Shown: piece by piece, positions 1 to 10,910 of the stretch
How positions within the stretch are numbered: position 1 is the stretch's first letter
Layout: every line of letters starts with the position of its first letter
Notes under the pieces: model-generated
The model's database searches: none
The model's input: only the letters and a program-made list of their open reading frames with translations
What the model was told of the DNA's origin: nothing
Origin: Diphasiastrum complanatum
Lineage: Eukaryota > Streptophyta > Lycopodiopsida > Lycopodiales > Lycopodiaceae
Reading direction: 5' to 3'
Assembly (NCBI GenBank): GCA_029204225.1
Contig: CM055106.1
Coordinates: 19,168,149-19,232,148, forward strand
DNA length: 64,000 nucleotides
Made by a program: the position numbers and the translations under genes

Positions 1-174
1 TATGCTCGTTCAATTAACTTTCTTGAGAAGAACAAATGTACCTTCTGCTTTGGAGATCATCCAAGTACCAGGTGTCCAGTCAAGAATCCATGCTTCTTAC
101 AAGGACAAAATGCAGAGCAACAAGTTCGACAGCAAGATACAGAGGTTCAATGGTCAGAAGCAGAATCAAGCTGA
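1..174 (+). pseudogene. Retroelement nucleocapsid-like zinc-knuckle fragment
   Basis: The frame is open from the left edge of the window to a TGA at 172-174. Near its start it encodes KCTFCFGDHPSTRC, a C-x2-C-x3-H-x4-C arrangement close to the CCHC zinc knuckle of retrotransposon Gag proteins, followed by a further Cys (VKNPC) and then a Gln-rich stretch. The upstream part lies outside the window. No protease or polymerase follows in frame, so this is probably the end of a truncated Gag or of another mobile-element protein. The spacing differs by one residue from the classical knuckle (x4 between the second Cys and His), so the assignment is tentative. Confidence 0.35.
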
Positions 175-439
175 CAAGGGGCTTATCCGAAGAATGGATG
201 TCAAATTGATCCATCTAAGTCACAAGTTTCTTTAACAACTAGTGGCAAGGTGGAGGTATCGGTCATATCATCTTGCATGTCTTTGAACTCTAAAGAAAAC
301 CATGTATTAATCCTCGCTGCAGTAGCAACGAGGTGTTTGTTGCCGCTGCTGCGTGATGCCATGAATGGGAGAGGGTAAATGTATCTCCCCCTCCTCCAAA
401 CTAAACCATGTACTAATGGAGTTAATCTTACTCCTACTC

Positions 440-720
440 ATCCTACCTGCCATTTACATGCAATCTTCAACATGTGAAAAATGCAAAGACTACGACAAAG
501 TCTTCAGTCTGCATTTTTACATGCAATTTTCAATAGACAAAATTTGCGAAGACTTCGACAAAGTATTCTACTTAACATTCCAAGCAACCAAGTTTTACCA
601 AGGAATGCGACAATTGTTTTACTTAACATTCCAAGCATCCGAGAACAAAAGATTTTTGTGAGGAATGCATCAATAGTGTTTTACTCGAGATTTTGGGCAC
701 CCGATAAATGCAAGATTTTT
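440..720 (+). repeat. Diverged short tandem repeats
   Basis: Segments such as TACTTAACATTCCAAGCA (two copies about 60 bp apart) and GA(C/A)TWCGACAAAGT (two copies) recur in the same order. This gives a repetitive peptide if translated (DKVFSLHF, DKVFYLTF, QLFYLTF). I see no recognisable protein family and treat it as a decayed minisatellite or repetitive element end. Confidence 0.4.
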
Positions 721-1130
721 CCAACATTAGATAAATTATGGGCCCAAAGAGGGCCCTATAAGAAATGCCATGTAGGAGAGAAAAAAATAACTATAAAGTA
801 ATTATAATATCATTTTCTAATTTCTTTACGCATCTGCCCGCACTACTTTCCGTGTAAATGAATGCACCTTAGTATAGTCACATCAAACTTCACTGGTGGT
901 TAACCATATTTAAAATATGATTTTCAAAATGCTGAAATATTCCCTCCCAATAGTTGGGAATACTCAAAAATTTGAATTAGGAGTGACATTTTTGAAACAA
1001 AGCCTATGCCATCTCTATCTCCAGGGTCAAAACAAGTGTTTAGCGCCATCTCTATCTCCAGCAGAGTTGTTAGCGCCATCTCCAACTTTGTTATTGTCAT
1101 TGTATTGTTTGTTACTATACTACTGTACTG

Positions 1131-3292
1131 ATGACAAAGCTTTATCATTTTCATATGGATCTGTCACCAGAATATGCTCCGCTCAAGACAAGAAATTCAA
1201 AGCAACCCAAATTGTCAACTTCTGATATGGTCCGAGACAGGGAAGAAAAGCTAAAGCATATAGATTTATTGTCATCAGGAACATTGTATCCTATTGATCC
1301 ATGTTCATTGCAACATCTAGATTTTCATTCGGTGAGTCAGTTAATAATCTATATGTGTCATGGTAAAAATGGCCTTTTGGGTTACTGTGAGAATTTGATG
1401 CTCTATGGGAATGCACATTCAATGCAAAGAATACATTATTTGGAAGAGGAATCAAGGATAATATCAAAGGAGTGCAAAGAAAAATCTACAAAGTTGAAAA
1501 TTTGTTTGGATGAAAACGAGATGCTCAAGAAGGAGATCCAAAGGTTGAAATCTTCTTTTCATCATTATACAACTAGTAATAATGAGATAAAAATTGCATT
1601 TCAATCCATGTGTATCTCATATTTGTCTCTTGTTAAAGATATGGATGTGCTCAACAGAAAGGTCCGAAGCAACAAGAGGAAAAGACTGGTAAACAAGGAT
1701 ATATGTGCTCTATCATCTAGAGGAGTTCATAGAAAAAGACGAATCTGTGCATTCAAGTAAGTTATAGCTTATTTGGTATTGAGTATTGCTTGAACTTTTT
1801 GATTCATTCATAATCACTAATTTTGTTATTTATTCATTTCAACTTTCTGTTGATTTGCTTATTATATACTGTTGTGAATACTATGAGTGTCCTAATTTCT
1901 ACTGACATTTTCATGAATATTATATTTGCAATGCAGATCAGCATTGGTTGTTGAAGACCATTTGGCCGATGAGATTTCAATTGGAAACTCACTAGACTCT
2001 ATCTTGACTTCTAAATCTATGAAATCAATGTTAAACAATAACAAAATAAAAAGGATTAAGGCTTCAGTTACTAATAGCATTATGGATGAAGTTGGAAAAA
2101 TATTAGACACTACATTGCTTCAGGGGGCATGTGACTTTTCTAGCATCAGTAGGGAAGCATATGCAACAATGTTTAAGATGATAAAGGAGGCATTTGCACA
2201 GGTAAATATTAAAAAGTTTCCAATCCCACGACCATTTCATCTTTTTTTTTTAAAAAGACATGTTAAACCAAGGTATGCAGACAATAGTTGGTAATCCATC
2301 TCATATCAATGAAGTGTATTGCTCGAAAGAAGAAAGTCTAGCTTATAACAATTCCAACAATTTATTTATTGACATTAATCGGTTATTAACATTCATCGTA
2401 AATTTTTATAATATTACAAATGATAATGTCAATAACAAGTTGATAGTTGTTCTCAAGTTAGATGAGTATGAAATTATAAAAGGACAAAAAATGGAAAGAG
2501 TTAGTCTCACGATCATGAATGGAGCACTTTCAAATTCATAAGACTCAAAAGGCCTCAATTTCAGTGTTCAATCAGAAAATGATATCTGGGGGTTGGCAAC
2601 ATTTCAGGTATAGCAGTTCCTTCGCATAATAAATAGGAATAATCATTTGAATATGGATTTCATTTGGGAAATCTTCTATGTGTTAATATTATGAGGCTAA
2701 TCACGCTTTTGTATTCTCTTATAGGTGATGAAAGAAGACCATGACATTTTCTCATGGATATTTAATAGAACATCATATCCCACCACTATAAAAAATCACA
2801 TGGAGGGAGTTCCACTCAATATTCCTGGAATTGGCACTTTCAACATTGAATGGCATTTAGCAAGAGATCTGAAGACATTAAAATGTATGTTCAATGTTAT
2901 CTCATGGCGCTAATTCTAAACACCCTTGTTTGTACTGCATGAAAATAGCAAAAGACATGACAAGGAGTACAGGAATTTCAAGAGATCAAGAAGATCCTAA
3001 TTGGAAACCTGTACTACCGATTCCTCTTCGAAATGTTCATATCTGCACATTGCATGCGGAAGTGCGTATTATAGAGAAAATAGTATATCTTCACATCTTG
3101 TTTACATGGAATTCCGAGCCAGAGGCCTCTACGAAGGAAGCTATTTCCAGATTAGAGGATGTGTTGTCTAAAACAGGCTTACATAAAGGCCACATTAAAA
3201 TAAAAAAAGATGACAAGCTACAAGGTAAAATAAGAAATATTCCATGCAAGCCGAGCATTGGAGGATCCAAAGCTCAGAGATTCTCAACGTGA
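1131..3292 (+). pseudogene. Broken multi-exon transposase-like gene, family not recognised
   Basis: Exon 1 runs to 1,756 (donor AA|GTAAGT) and joins exon 2 at 1,937-2,201 (acceptor ATGCAG) in frame, restoring Lys. Exon 3 lies at about 2,272-2,607 and exon 4 at about 2,727-3,292. The predicted product starts with a charged region holding a short coiled coil (LDENEMLKKEIQRLKSS) and a basic patch (RKVRSNKRKR). Its C-terminal part has EWHLARDLKTLKC, then SKHPCLYCMK (C-x2-C) and VHICTLHA (H-x-C-x2-H), then RIIEKIVYLHI. An acidic residue followed by a C-x2-C and a later Cys/His cluster resembles RNase H-fold transposases with a zinc-binding insertion, but that is inference. An in-frame TAA near 2,540 and a frameshift near 2,905 show it is inactive here. 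Confidence 0.5.
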
Positions 3293-3690
3293 TTGTCTTG
3301 TGACATAATAGTTGTTAATACAACATTTATTATACAAAATTGCTATTATTCTATCACATTGTATTCATGTTAAATACTAGAATGACTCACTCTTTTTTTT
3401 CTACTGTCATGAGTATCAGTAATGGAGAAATGCACGGCTGTATCAGATGTCTAATTGAAGCAAACTGATTGTTTTGGCTGTAGCTGCAGCTAGCAGCGTC
3501 AAGGATGCAGAAGTGTGTTTCTGCCCGTGCTGCTTCCATTTTGTGAGAAATGCGAAAAGTGCGAAAAATGCGAAATGTCTGTCCAAATCGATGGCCTCTG
3601 GAATTTGGTTTCAGCCAAAAGCCCGAAACCGATGATATTCGCAAAATTCGAGGATCCCAAGGAATGCCAGGAACCCGAAGAAGTATCCGA
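3293..3690. other. Non-coding stretch with short cysteine-codon repeats
   Basis: There is no recognisable gene. Positions 3,540-3,580 hold four imperfect repeats of GAAATGCGAAAAGTGC type that would translate to CEKCEKCEKCE on the plus strand. The surrounding frames have no homology I recognise. The segment at 3,600-3,700 is richer in GC than its neighbours. Confidence 0.4.
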
Positions 3691-3699
3691 CATCAGTTT

Positions 3700-4120
3700 T
3701 TTAAGCTTACGAACCTGCAGACAAACTCAGATTGCAAGTATAACAACGCAATTTATGAGGACAACAGTACATGTATAAATAGCATTGGCATTCATGCACA
3801 ACAAAAAACCTAACAAGAACAATGTATATCACTAAAATGGTGTTCTCGGATGAGAGTACATCACTTGCGCCGTATCCACTTACAAGTCTTCCAAATTTTC
3901 TCCTCTCTTTCTCACACTCTGTGCTCTTTGTAGGCACATTTATATTCTATAAAACATTTTTTTCTAAGTCATTCTTGTAAACTAATGGCTATGCTAAACT
4001 TAAGTTAGTTGTGGCTATCTACTTCCGGTGGAACAGACTATACTTGTAGTAGTCTTGTGAGAATAGACGCACCACACAGAAGCTGTTAGGGATGAAAGAA
4101 AGTGGAGTTTAGTTTTCAGC
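3700..4120 (-). mobile_element. Probable 3' LTR of the Copia element at 4,140-8,230
   Basis: This block lies directly downstream (on the minus strand) of the Copia RNase H region and has LTR-like content: no coding homology, a GAGAAAGAGAGGAG tract and a run reminiscent of a transcript end. I could not find the matching 5' LTR or exact TG...CA ends, so boundaries are approximate. Confidence 0.3.
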
Positions 4121-4514
4121 ATTCCCTCTTGAACTGAAGATTTCTTCAGCCAAATCCCATATGCTTTCTATGCTTTTTGAACCGTTGTTTTCCAAGGGGT
4201 TTAGTGAGAGCATCAGCTGTCATCTTTGTGTTCTCCACATACTCAATATGAATCTTTTCTTTCTGCACCAGATCTGATATGATGATATCTGAGTGGTATA
4301 TGCTTAGTCCTAGAATGGAAGACCGGATCTTGAGTCATGGAGATTGTGCTTGTATTGCCCACATACATGACAGTAGGTTCTACTTACGTTTCCCCAAGTT
4401 CATTTAGTAACTACCTCATCCACACAACTTCATTCGCATTCTTTGATGCTACCACATACTCAGCTTCGCATAAAGATTGTGCCACAAGTGTTTGCTTCTT
4501 GCAAATCCAGCTTA

Positions 4515-4742
4515 CTAGCCCTCCACATATTGTGAAACATCCGCCAGTGACTGACTTACTGTCATCTTTTGAGCTTGCCCAAGTAGCATCATTGTATGCT
4601 TTGAGAGTTCATCTAGGTTTGAATAGACAATGCCAAAATCTATAGTCACTTTGAGATACCACAAGACTCTCTTAGCTAGCTCCCAATGATACCTTCCTAG
4701 ATTCTTAAAGAATTGTGCTAAAGCATATATAGGAAAGGCCAA
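4515..4742 (-). pseudogene. Copia A RNase H-side polyprotein fragment
   Basis: It encodes GRYHWELAKRVLWYLKVTIDF, the hallmark following the RT of Copia elements (HW...KRVLRYLKGT). A frameshift separates it from the RT at 4,749. Further decayed RNase H sequence continues to about 4,200 in other frames. Confidence 0.75.
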
Positions 4743-4748
4743 ATCTAA

Positions 4749-5541
4749 TCAAGTACATATAGTAAGATACATTAGAGCTCCAATCAGTTTTTGAGAAGGT
4801 GTATTACTCATTTCGAATTCTTCCTGCTTAGTCCTTGGACAGTCATCCTTTGAGAGTTTTACTCCAAGTGCCATAGGAGTTTCTTCTCCTTTGCATTCAA
4901 GCATTGCATAGTCTGCCAAAATTTTGCAGGCATAATTGTGCCGAGAAAGTTTTATATTTCCAGTTATTTCATCTCTGGTTCTTTCAACTCTTAGAAATTT
5001 CTTAACTTCTCCAAGGTCTGTAATTTCAAACTCTTGCCCTATAAGAGCCTTGGTTTCTTGTATTATCTCTATGTCATTACCAAACATTAGAATATCATCA
5101 ACAAATATAGCTAGGATTAGAGAACAATCACCCTCAGTTTTAATGAAGACATCATTGTCCAAAACAAGTCTCCTAAAACTAATAGAGATTAAAATTTCAC
5201 ACATTCTTTTATGCCAAGATCTTGCAGCTTGTTTTAGCCCATAAATGCACTTCTTCAGTTTGCAGGACAGATCGGAAAACTGTGGGTTGAAGAAACCTCT
5301 AGGCTGCCTCATATAAATCTCTTCATCGAGAAACCCATAAAGGAATGCAGACTTGACATCTATATGATGGACAATTAAGGAATGTGTAACAGCCAAAGCA
5401 AATAAGAGACGAACGGTAGACTGTTTTACCATACAGGAGAATGTTTTCTGGTAATCTACTCCATACTTCTGAGAATATCCCTTGGCTACTAATCTAGCCT
5501 TGTATCGCTCATCACTTCCATTTGGTTTCAGCTTTATCTTG
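4749..5541 (-). pseudogene. Copia A reverse transcriptase
   Basis: The Copia-type RT is clear: ERYKARLVAKGYSQKYGVDY, HIDVKSAFLYGFLDEEIYMRQP, the KKCIYGLKQAARSWH block, and the catalytic FVDDILMFG (the usual first residue is Tyr). The frame is long and largely preserved, but its N-terminal part is cut off by the insertion that ends beside SCNNKIKLKPNG. The missing N-terminal side resumes beyond 6,223. Confidence 0.9.
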
Positions 5542-5543
5542 TT

Positions 5544-6223
5544 GTTACAACTCCCCAGGATGTATCTCCAGGCCAGGAGACGTGTGCTAGGGAGAGCCGA
5601 GTGCGTGGCTGGTGGTATGGGACACCAGTTATCGTAGGAGGCTTGACCAGGCATGACTGTGTCGATTGCTCCAGGGCATGGGGGTGGGTTGGTTGTGACC
5701 CTATGGTTGGGCGGTTATGGTGCATCGTCACTGGTATGGGATGTGTGAAACCTTCAAGGGGGGGGGGGGGGAGGGATGTTATGTACCATAATGGTACGCC
5801 CTTCAGTGACGGCCTCGCAAGGGGCATGACGCAGGACTGGAGTTATCGACATGTCTAGGTGCCACGCGTCACCATCCTAGGTGGTCACGTGTCTACGGCA
5901 GGACCGTGCTTGATGGGACCCGCTGTGTTATGCCTATATAGTGGTGGGTTTCCCTCTTTCCAGAGATTGAGTCTACCCGAGAGTTGGTGGATGGAGAGCA
6001 CGTGCATGAGCCAGGATGTATTTCCAGGCCAGGAGATGTGTGCTAGGGAGAACCGAGTGCGATGGCTAGTAGTATGGACGCCAGTTATCGTAGGAGGCTT
6101 GACCGGGCATGACTGTGTCGATTGCTCCAGGGTGACCCTACGGTTGGGCGATTACGGTGCGTCGTCACTGGTATGAGGTGTGCGGAACCTTCAAGGCAGT
6201 CGATGATCCTAGGGAGTTGTAAC
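5544..6223 (+). mobile_element. Composite LTR-derived insertion within Copia A
   Basis: The segment splits the Copia RT between WVYKC (6,225 side) and NNKIKL (5,541 side). Its ends are inverted: GTTACAACTCCCCAGGAT at 5,544-5,561 and the complement of GTTACAACTCCCTAGGAT at 6,206-6,223. Inside are direct repeats A (5,555-5,758) and A' (6,011-6,195). Between them lie a G-tract resembling a polypurine tract and an LTR-like block beginning TGTTATGTACC. It is clearly GC-richer than the host element. No protein is encoded. Confidence 0.7.
5777..6005 (+). repeat. LTR-like segment related to the one at 24,190-24,425
   Basis: It begins TGTTATGTACCATAATGGTAC right after a purine tract (AAGGGGG...GAGGGA) and contains CACGCGTCACCATC and GCCTATATAGTGG before GAGTTGGTGGATGGAGAGCACGTG. 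The complement of 24,190-24,425 shows the same order of blocks. The TATATA-containing segment is a plausible core promoter of the LTR. Confidence 0.65.
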
Positions 6224-6529
6224 ACTTGTAGACCCATTTGCAGTCCACAACCTTTCTCTGGAAGGTTTCTCAAGTGTCCATGTTTCATTCTTATGTAGTG
6301 AATCAATTTCTTCCTGCATTGCCTTCTTCCATTGTTCAATTTCCTGACTTGCCATTGCCTCTGAGTAAGATGTGGGCTTTGTAATCATTAGGCATTGATT
6401 GCTTTCGCACTTGTTTGTTGCAGCATTCTCAGTAACCTTTTGTGTGTGTTTTCTGATTCTGGCAGAGCATCTTGGCTGGGCAAGATTCTTTTGCTCTTGA
6501 GGTTGTACTAGTTGTTGTGGGGCCTGCAA
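6224..6529 (-). pseudogene. Copia A linker and RT N-terminus
   Basis: The minus strand encodes EIEQWKKAMQEEIDSLHKNE followed by the TWTL motif and then the residues leading to KWVYKC, the usual Copia segment just ahead of the RT core. It joins the RT at 5,541 once the insertion is disregarded. Confidence 0.7.
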
Positions 6530-6614
6530 CTCCTTTTGCTCAACTGCTTGCTGATCTTCTTGAGCAGGCTGTTGATCTTCTTGGCTTCACATGAGTCTGC
6601 TCTCCCTCTTCAGC

Positions 6615-7330
6615 CTAGTCAGAGATGTAAGGAGTTAGATCAAAAAACTGATAACTTGTCAGGTCGGCGTCTTTCTGAAATGCTTCTTCATTAAAATTAA
6701 CATCTTTGCTCACCTGAACTTTGTTGGTTTCAGGATCATACAACCTGTAACCGGGTGAATTGATTGCATAGCCCACGAAAATCATGGGCTTCGACTTTTC
6801 ATCAAGATTTGACCTCTTCTCTTGAAGTACATGCATGTAAACCTGTGACAGGTTGGGCTTTTCACCAATCTAGACCTCATAAGGAGTGACATCGCTTATA
6901 GCAACTGTCATACTCCTATTTTGAAGATAAATGGTTGTCAAAATAGCTTCTGCCCAAAATTCTTTCAAAAGTCTTTCATGTGCCATCATACACCTTGCTA
7001 CCTCCATCAGCGTCCGGTTCTTTCTCCCGCAACTCCATTGTGTTGCAGTGTGTAGGGCACAGTATACTACCTCTTGATTCCTTCATTCTAACAATAATTC
7101 TTGAAATTTGTAGTGGTGTATTCGCCACCATTATCAGATCTCAGAATCTTTTTTCTTCATGTTTGTGTTTTAGCCAAAACTCTTGAACTGTTTGAAAATT
7201 GTAAACACAACAGATTTTTTCTTCAAGAAGTAGATGAAGATCATGTGTGTATAGTCGTCTATGAAAGTAGTAAATTACTACGATCCAGATATAGATGGAA
7301 CCTTCATAGGCCACATAGATCACTATGAAT
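6615..7330 (-). pseudogene. Copia A integrase (core and C-terminal part)
   Basis: At 6,615-6,836 the minus strand gives EKSKPMIFVGYAINSPGYRL, the standard Copia integrase C-terminal signature (K..K..FVGY....YRLYDP). Upstream on that strand, to about 7,330, are decayed integrase-core remnants: a YFTTFIDD-like piece and FKKKS-type blocks in shifting frames. Several stops interrupt it. Confidence 0.7.
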
Positions 7331-7538
7331 CAGTCCAAGAACCTTAATAGTTCATGCTCCTTCGAACCTGAATGGTTCACGGTGCTATTTGCCCTTCAAA
7401 CACGATTCAAATAGTCTTCACTTTTCTGTCAGTGACATCCATCTCTTCTGCCATTCTATTTCTAGACATCTTATAGAGTGTTCTCATGCTACAGTGGCAC
7501 ATTCTTTTATGCCATAATTCATTCTTGTCTCCTTTTTC

Positions 7539-7964
7539 TTAAGTCATAAAAACTTGGTCAATAGGATTCATGATACTTGTATGATACAAGTTGCCCTTTC
7601 TTTTAGTTGTCATAAGGATCTGGTTAGATCCACAGTCCTTTATTTGACATTCTCCACTATTGAAATTGACAATCAATCCCATATATGTCATCTTAGCAAC
7701 TGATAGGAAATCACTCTTCAATGTGGGAACGTACATGACTCCTCCTAGATCCTTGTAACCAGAAACAGTCTTCAGAAGCAGAGTTCCAATCCCCATGACG
7801 TGGAGTTTGTTGTTATCACCAAGAATGACTTCTCTTTCTCCATTGGAGGTTTTATAGTCCTTTAGGGCCTGCTTCTTGCACGTGATGTACGATGTAGCCC
7901 CAAAGTCTATGACAATCTTCATTTTTGAGCATGCATTGAGCACATTTCTTGCTACCATTATCAA
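7539..7964 (-). pseudogene. Copia A protease region
   Basis: Contains IDFGATSYIT where active elements have the aspartic protease DSG(A/T) motif, so the catalytic Ser position is Phe. It is followed by VMYVPTLKSDFLSVAKM, which matches the Copia (L)xVP.L..NLLSV block. The changed active site and flanking frameshifts indicate loss of function. Confidence 0.75.
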
Positions 7965-8230
7965 ATGTATAACTGTTGCTCTAGCGAAATAGCATGATTC
8001 TGATTTGCAGCTGCTAGATCATCAAAGATGTCCTTCATAATTTCAGCATGCTTGTCTAGATCATTGTTGTCCCACTTCATGTTTAGAAGTTGGTTGTTGA
8101 GATGCAAGATCTTTGCACATGATATTTGCTCATGTTTGGCTTGTAGCCTTTTCCACATTTTGTGGCTGGTTTCACAGTCCATCGTGATCATCATGATGTC
8201 TTCAGAGCAAGTGACAAAGTGATGAGATCC

Positions 8231-9090
8231 ATTCTTTCTATAATTTTGTTGATCAATCTATATTTGTGAAATTGCTGATTTTGTAATCAAATTAGTGAAT
8301 GATTTTTTGAATGCAAATAGAGAATGTTTATTTGATTACAAAATACGAGTAACTATTCACATTAGATTACAAATAGAATGTTGGTGCAGATGTTCGTGTG
8401 TCATTTAAATTGAGAGCCGAGAAAGGTGTCCAAGAAAAAAGGAAATAGAGAGACTAATTTTTTGCTATTTATTATGACTTGCGTACAAAAGGGAATGTTC
8501 GTCTAAAGGATCAACTTGCAGTAAATAAAATCCTTAGTAATGTGTGAACTTTTTGTATACACATATCCTTATAATTTAAGACATTTAAGTATAATGTTAA
8601 GTTTTGCATACAACCTATTATTGACCAACGTAAATACATGACATGCCTTGAGAAAATGACCATAAATCTCCCTTTTGTGTATCCTGATTCCACATCTCGT
8701 ACAAAATGTGGACCACAACATTCATCAGGAGCGCTTGATTAACCTACATACATTTCATATCGATATTGTATTCATTTAACTATGAAAAATTCATATAGGA
8801 TTGATTTCCAAATGGAATGTTACTTTACATTCTTCATAAATCTGATGATAAAACTGCATTTGCAAATACCCTCTCATCAAGATCTTTCAATAGTTCATCC
8901 AAATGCATGCGAACAACAACAGAAAAATAATACTAGCCTTTCTTGGGTTTGACGAGCACAGATAAGGAGCATATTTCCATTCCCAAAAGCAGAAGCAATC
9001 CTGGACAAAGGTTATGCCCTTCACATACACCAGTATTAACAGCTTTGCAGAATAAGGAATGTAGCATGTTGATCTGTCTAAACATCTCGC
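8231..9090. other. Intergenic, AT-rich
   Basis: Nothing coding is recognisable on either strand. It separates the Copia element from the CML gene and probably includes the 3' untranslated region of that gene (minus strand, below 9,091). Confidence 0.5.
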
Positions 9091-9732
9091 TTACGGGTTT
9101 GTCATCATCATCTTTTGGAACTCGTTGTAGCTGACAAAGCCATCCCCATCACAATCGACTCCTTTAATCATCCGATAACATGCCTCCATGCTTAGCTCTT
9201 TCTCGCCCATACCCATGAGCACTCGATAAAGCTCATCCGGTGTAATCAGTCCATTTTTGTCAATGTCAAAAACGCAGAAGGCTGCCTGCAATTCATCCTC
9301 CTTTGATGCATCTCTATTAAGCTTGACAAACTCTTCCAAATCAATAAAGCCATCTCCGTCGGAATCTACCTCCTTAACCATGAGCCGAAGGTCTTCTTCA
9401 GTAGGATTATCCCCAAGAGACCTTAATACTGAACCAAGCTCAGATGCTGAGATCTTACCATCTCCGTTGGTATCGAAAATTCTAAAGACTTTCTGAAGCT
9501 CTAGAACTTTTGGAGAACTCTCACTCGATTTGTCACTTTGGGAACCGATGTCATCTGAAGAGGATGAAGCAGAATCAACATCTAGCTTACGTCCTGACGT
9601 CAACTGTGGCGGTGACCCGGACTTAGTCGGAAAAGGCTTGGAAGAAAATGAACCAGGCTTGGCTGCAGCACTGCCAACCGAGAGAGGTGACGAATTAAAC
9701 TTTTTGCTCCCAAATATTCTCGGCAACTTCAT
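9091..9732 (-). CDS. Calmodulin-like calcium-binding protein (CML), four EF-hands
   Basis: Single-exon gene of 213 codons. I place the start at the ATG at 9,732 (MKLPRIFGSKK), the usual beginning of this CML group. The frame is open upstream to an ATG at 9,813, which would add 27 residues without homology. After a Ser-rich, low-complexity region of about 75 residues come four EF-hand loops: DTNGDGKISASE, DSDGDGFIDLEE, DIDKNGLITPDE and DCDGDGFVSYNE. All have acidic residues at positions 1 and 12; loop 3 has Lys/Asn in the middle and may bind Ca2+ more weakly. The two EF pairs should act as a cytosolic or nuclear calcium sensor that binds target proteins. No lipidation site or membrane segment is seen. 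The frame is intact in a decayed neighbourhood, so it is likely functional. Confidence 0.93.
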   Translation of the reverse strand: MKLPRIFGSKKFNSSPLSVGSAAAKPGSFSSKPFPTKSGSPPQLTSGRKLDVDSASSSSDDIGSQSDKSSESSPKVLELQKVFRIFDTNGDGKISASELGSVLRSLGDNPTEEDLRLMVKEVDSDGDGFIDLEEFVKLNRDASKEDELQAAFCVFDIDKNGLITPDELYRVLMGMGEKELSMEACYRMIKGVDCDGDGFVSYNEFQKMMMTNP

Positions 9733-10910
9733 TTCTAAAAAACGGATCAGAAAATGTACTAAGTGTCTATGAAGAACGCGAAAGCTTGATTGATCACTTG
9801 ATCTGTGAACCAAAACCTCAAGCTCTTAGAAATTCCTCTGATTCAATCTCGTACCAAGAATTCACTCATGCAATAACCTTCTACCGTCGTTTTAAATGTA
9901 CAAGAAAATCTCCGGAAAAGATAATCCTTTAGAAAATCAAGAACATAGCAACCAGATGCTTCCAAGATTATCTTACATGCGTAACAAAGTTTAGGAACTC
10001 CTAATAAAAATATCAAGATAGCCAAACAGCAGCAGATAATTATTTCAGACGCCAGGAAGCGAACTACTACGGATTCTTAAAGATTGATAATGATCAATAT
10101 AATTGCTAGTAAAATGCTTTGGAAAGTTGCGTGGCCGGCCCCTGCGTGCATGCAAACCACAGAAACAGCTTACAAACAGGCCAGGCTTAAAGATTTTAAA
10201 CTTCTCAGACTCGCAAAGATACTGTGAACCCTGCGCGATCCACAGATAAAAGATCTGAACATCTACTAGACAAAATACAAAATCCCGAAGTCAGATATCG
10301 TTTACAATTACCATCGTTTATCGTTTATATGACTTTGAAGCTTCAAGCATCCCTCCTCGCCTTTCCCTTAACCGTTGCCTTTGCTTGCCATCCACTAATT
10401 TCTGTCTAACGTTCATCCTTTGCTTTTTCTCGAGTGCAGTTACGTGGTGTCAGACAGAGCACTCTCTGCCATGCCTTCATCCAACCAAACGACGTAGGCC
10501 CCACCCGTACTCCACATTTCTTTAAATCGCCGCAATGGCGTAATGACGCGCGGACTAGCCGAAGCCGTCCCTTCCACGCCTTTCCTACACGTTGCACGGT
10601 AGCTGTCCATAACTTCTTTATTAAACAAGCAAACCCCCCAATTTTTAAAAAGCATTTGTGAATAGAGATATCGGACACATGGCGTCATACAATTCGTTAT
10701 GAATAGGTCGATTCTGAGCCATAGTATAGGCTTGCAACCAAATTTCATCTCGATCCTCCATCTCCAAATGCTATGTCATGTGTCGTTCATCCGACAGTGC
10801 ACTACAACCTTGTAGCTAGATTCACCGCCCTCCGTCTCATCTCCATACCTTGTAGATTCACCGCCCCCAGCGGCTCATCTTGCTACAAGCTATAGCACAC
10901 CTCCTCATGA
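9733..10910. promoter_or_regulatory. Upstream region of the CML gene
   Basis: This region is richer in GC than the surrounding DNA (notably 10,430-10,620) and encodes nothing recognisable. It should hold the CML promoter and 5' untranslated region. At 10,820-10,880 the block CCTTGTAG(A/C)...TTCACCGCC is present twice about 45 bp apart. I cannot place a TATA box with confidence. Confidence 0.35.

Larger units (their letters stand above)
4140..8230 (-). mobile_element. Degenerate Ty1/Copia retrotransposon (Copia A)
   Basis: Reading the minus strand from 8,230 downwards the order is Gag, protease, integrase, reverse transcriptase, RNase H, which is the Copia order. The Gag piece includes ETSHKMWKRLQAKHE at about 8,170. 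The protease, integrase, RT and RNase H parts are listed separately. Multiple frameshifts and stops break the polyprotein, and a 680-bp insertion splits the RT at 5,544-6,223. The element is long dead. Confidence 0.85.

Noticed and set aside
3387-3813. A small Cys-rich gene (CEKCEKCEKCE)
   Set aside because: The peptide stems from a short DNA repeat; no start context, family or conserved frame supports it.
9733-9813. Upstream ATG giving the CML a 27-residue extension
   Set aside because: The extra residues have no family match, and MKLPRIFGSKK is a typical CML start. The choice cannot be proven without transcripts.
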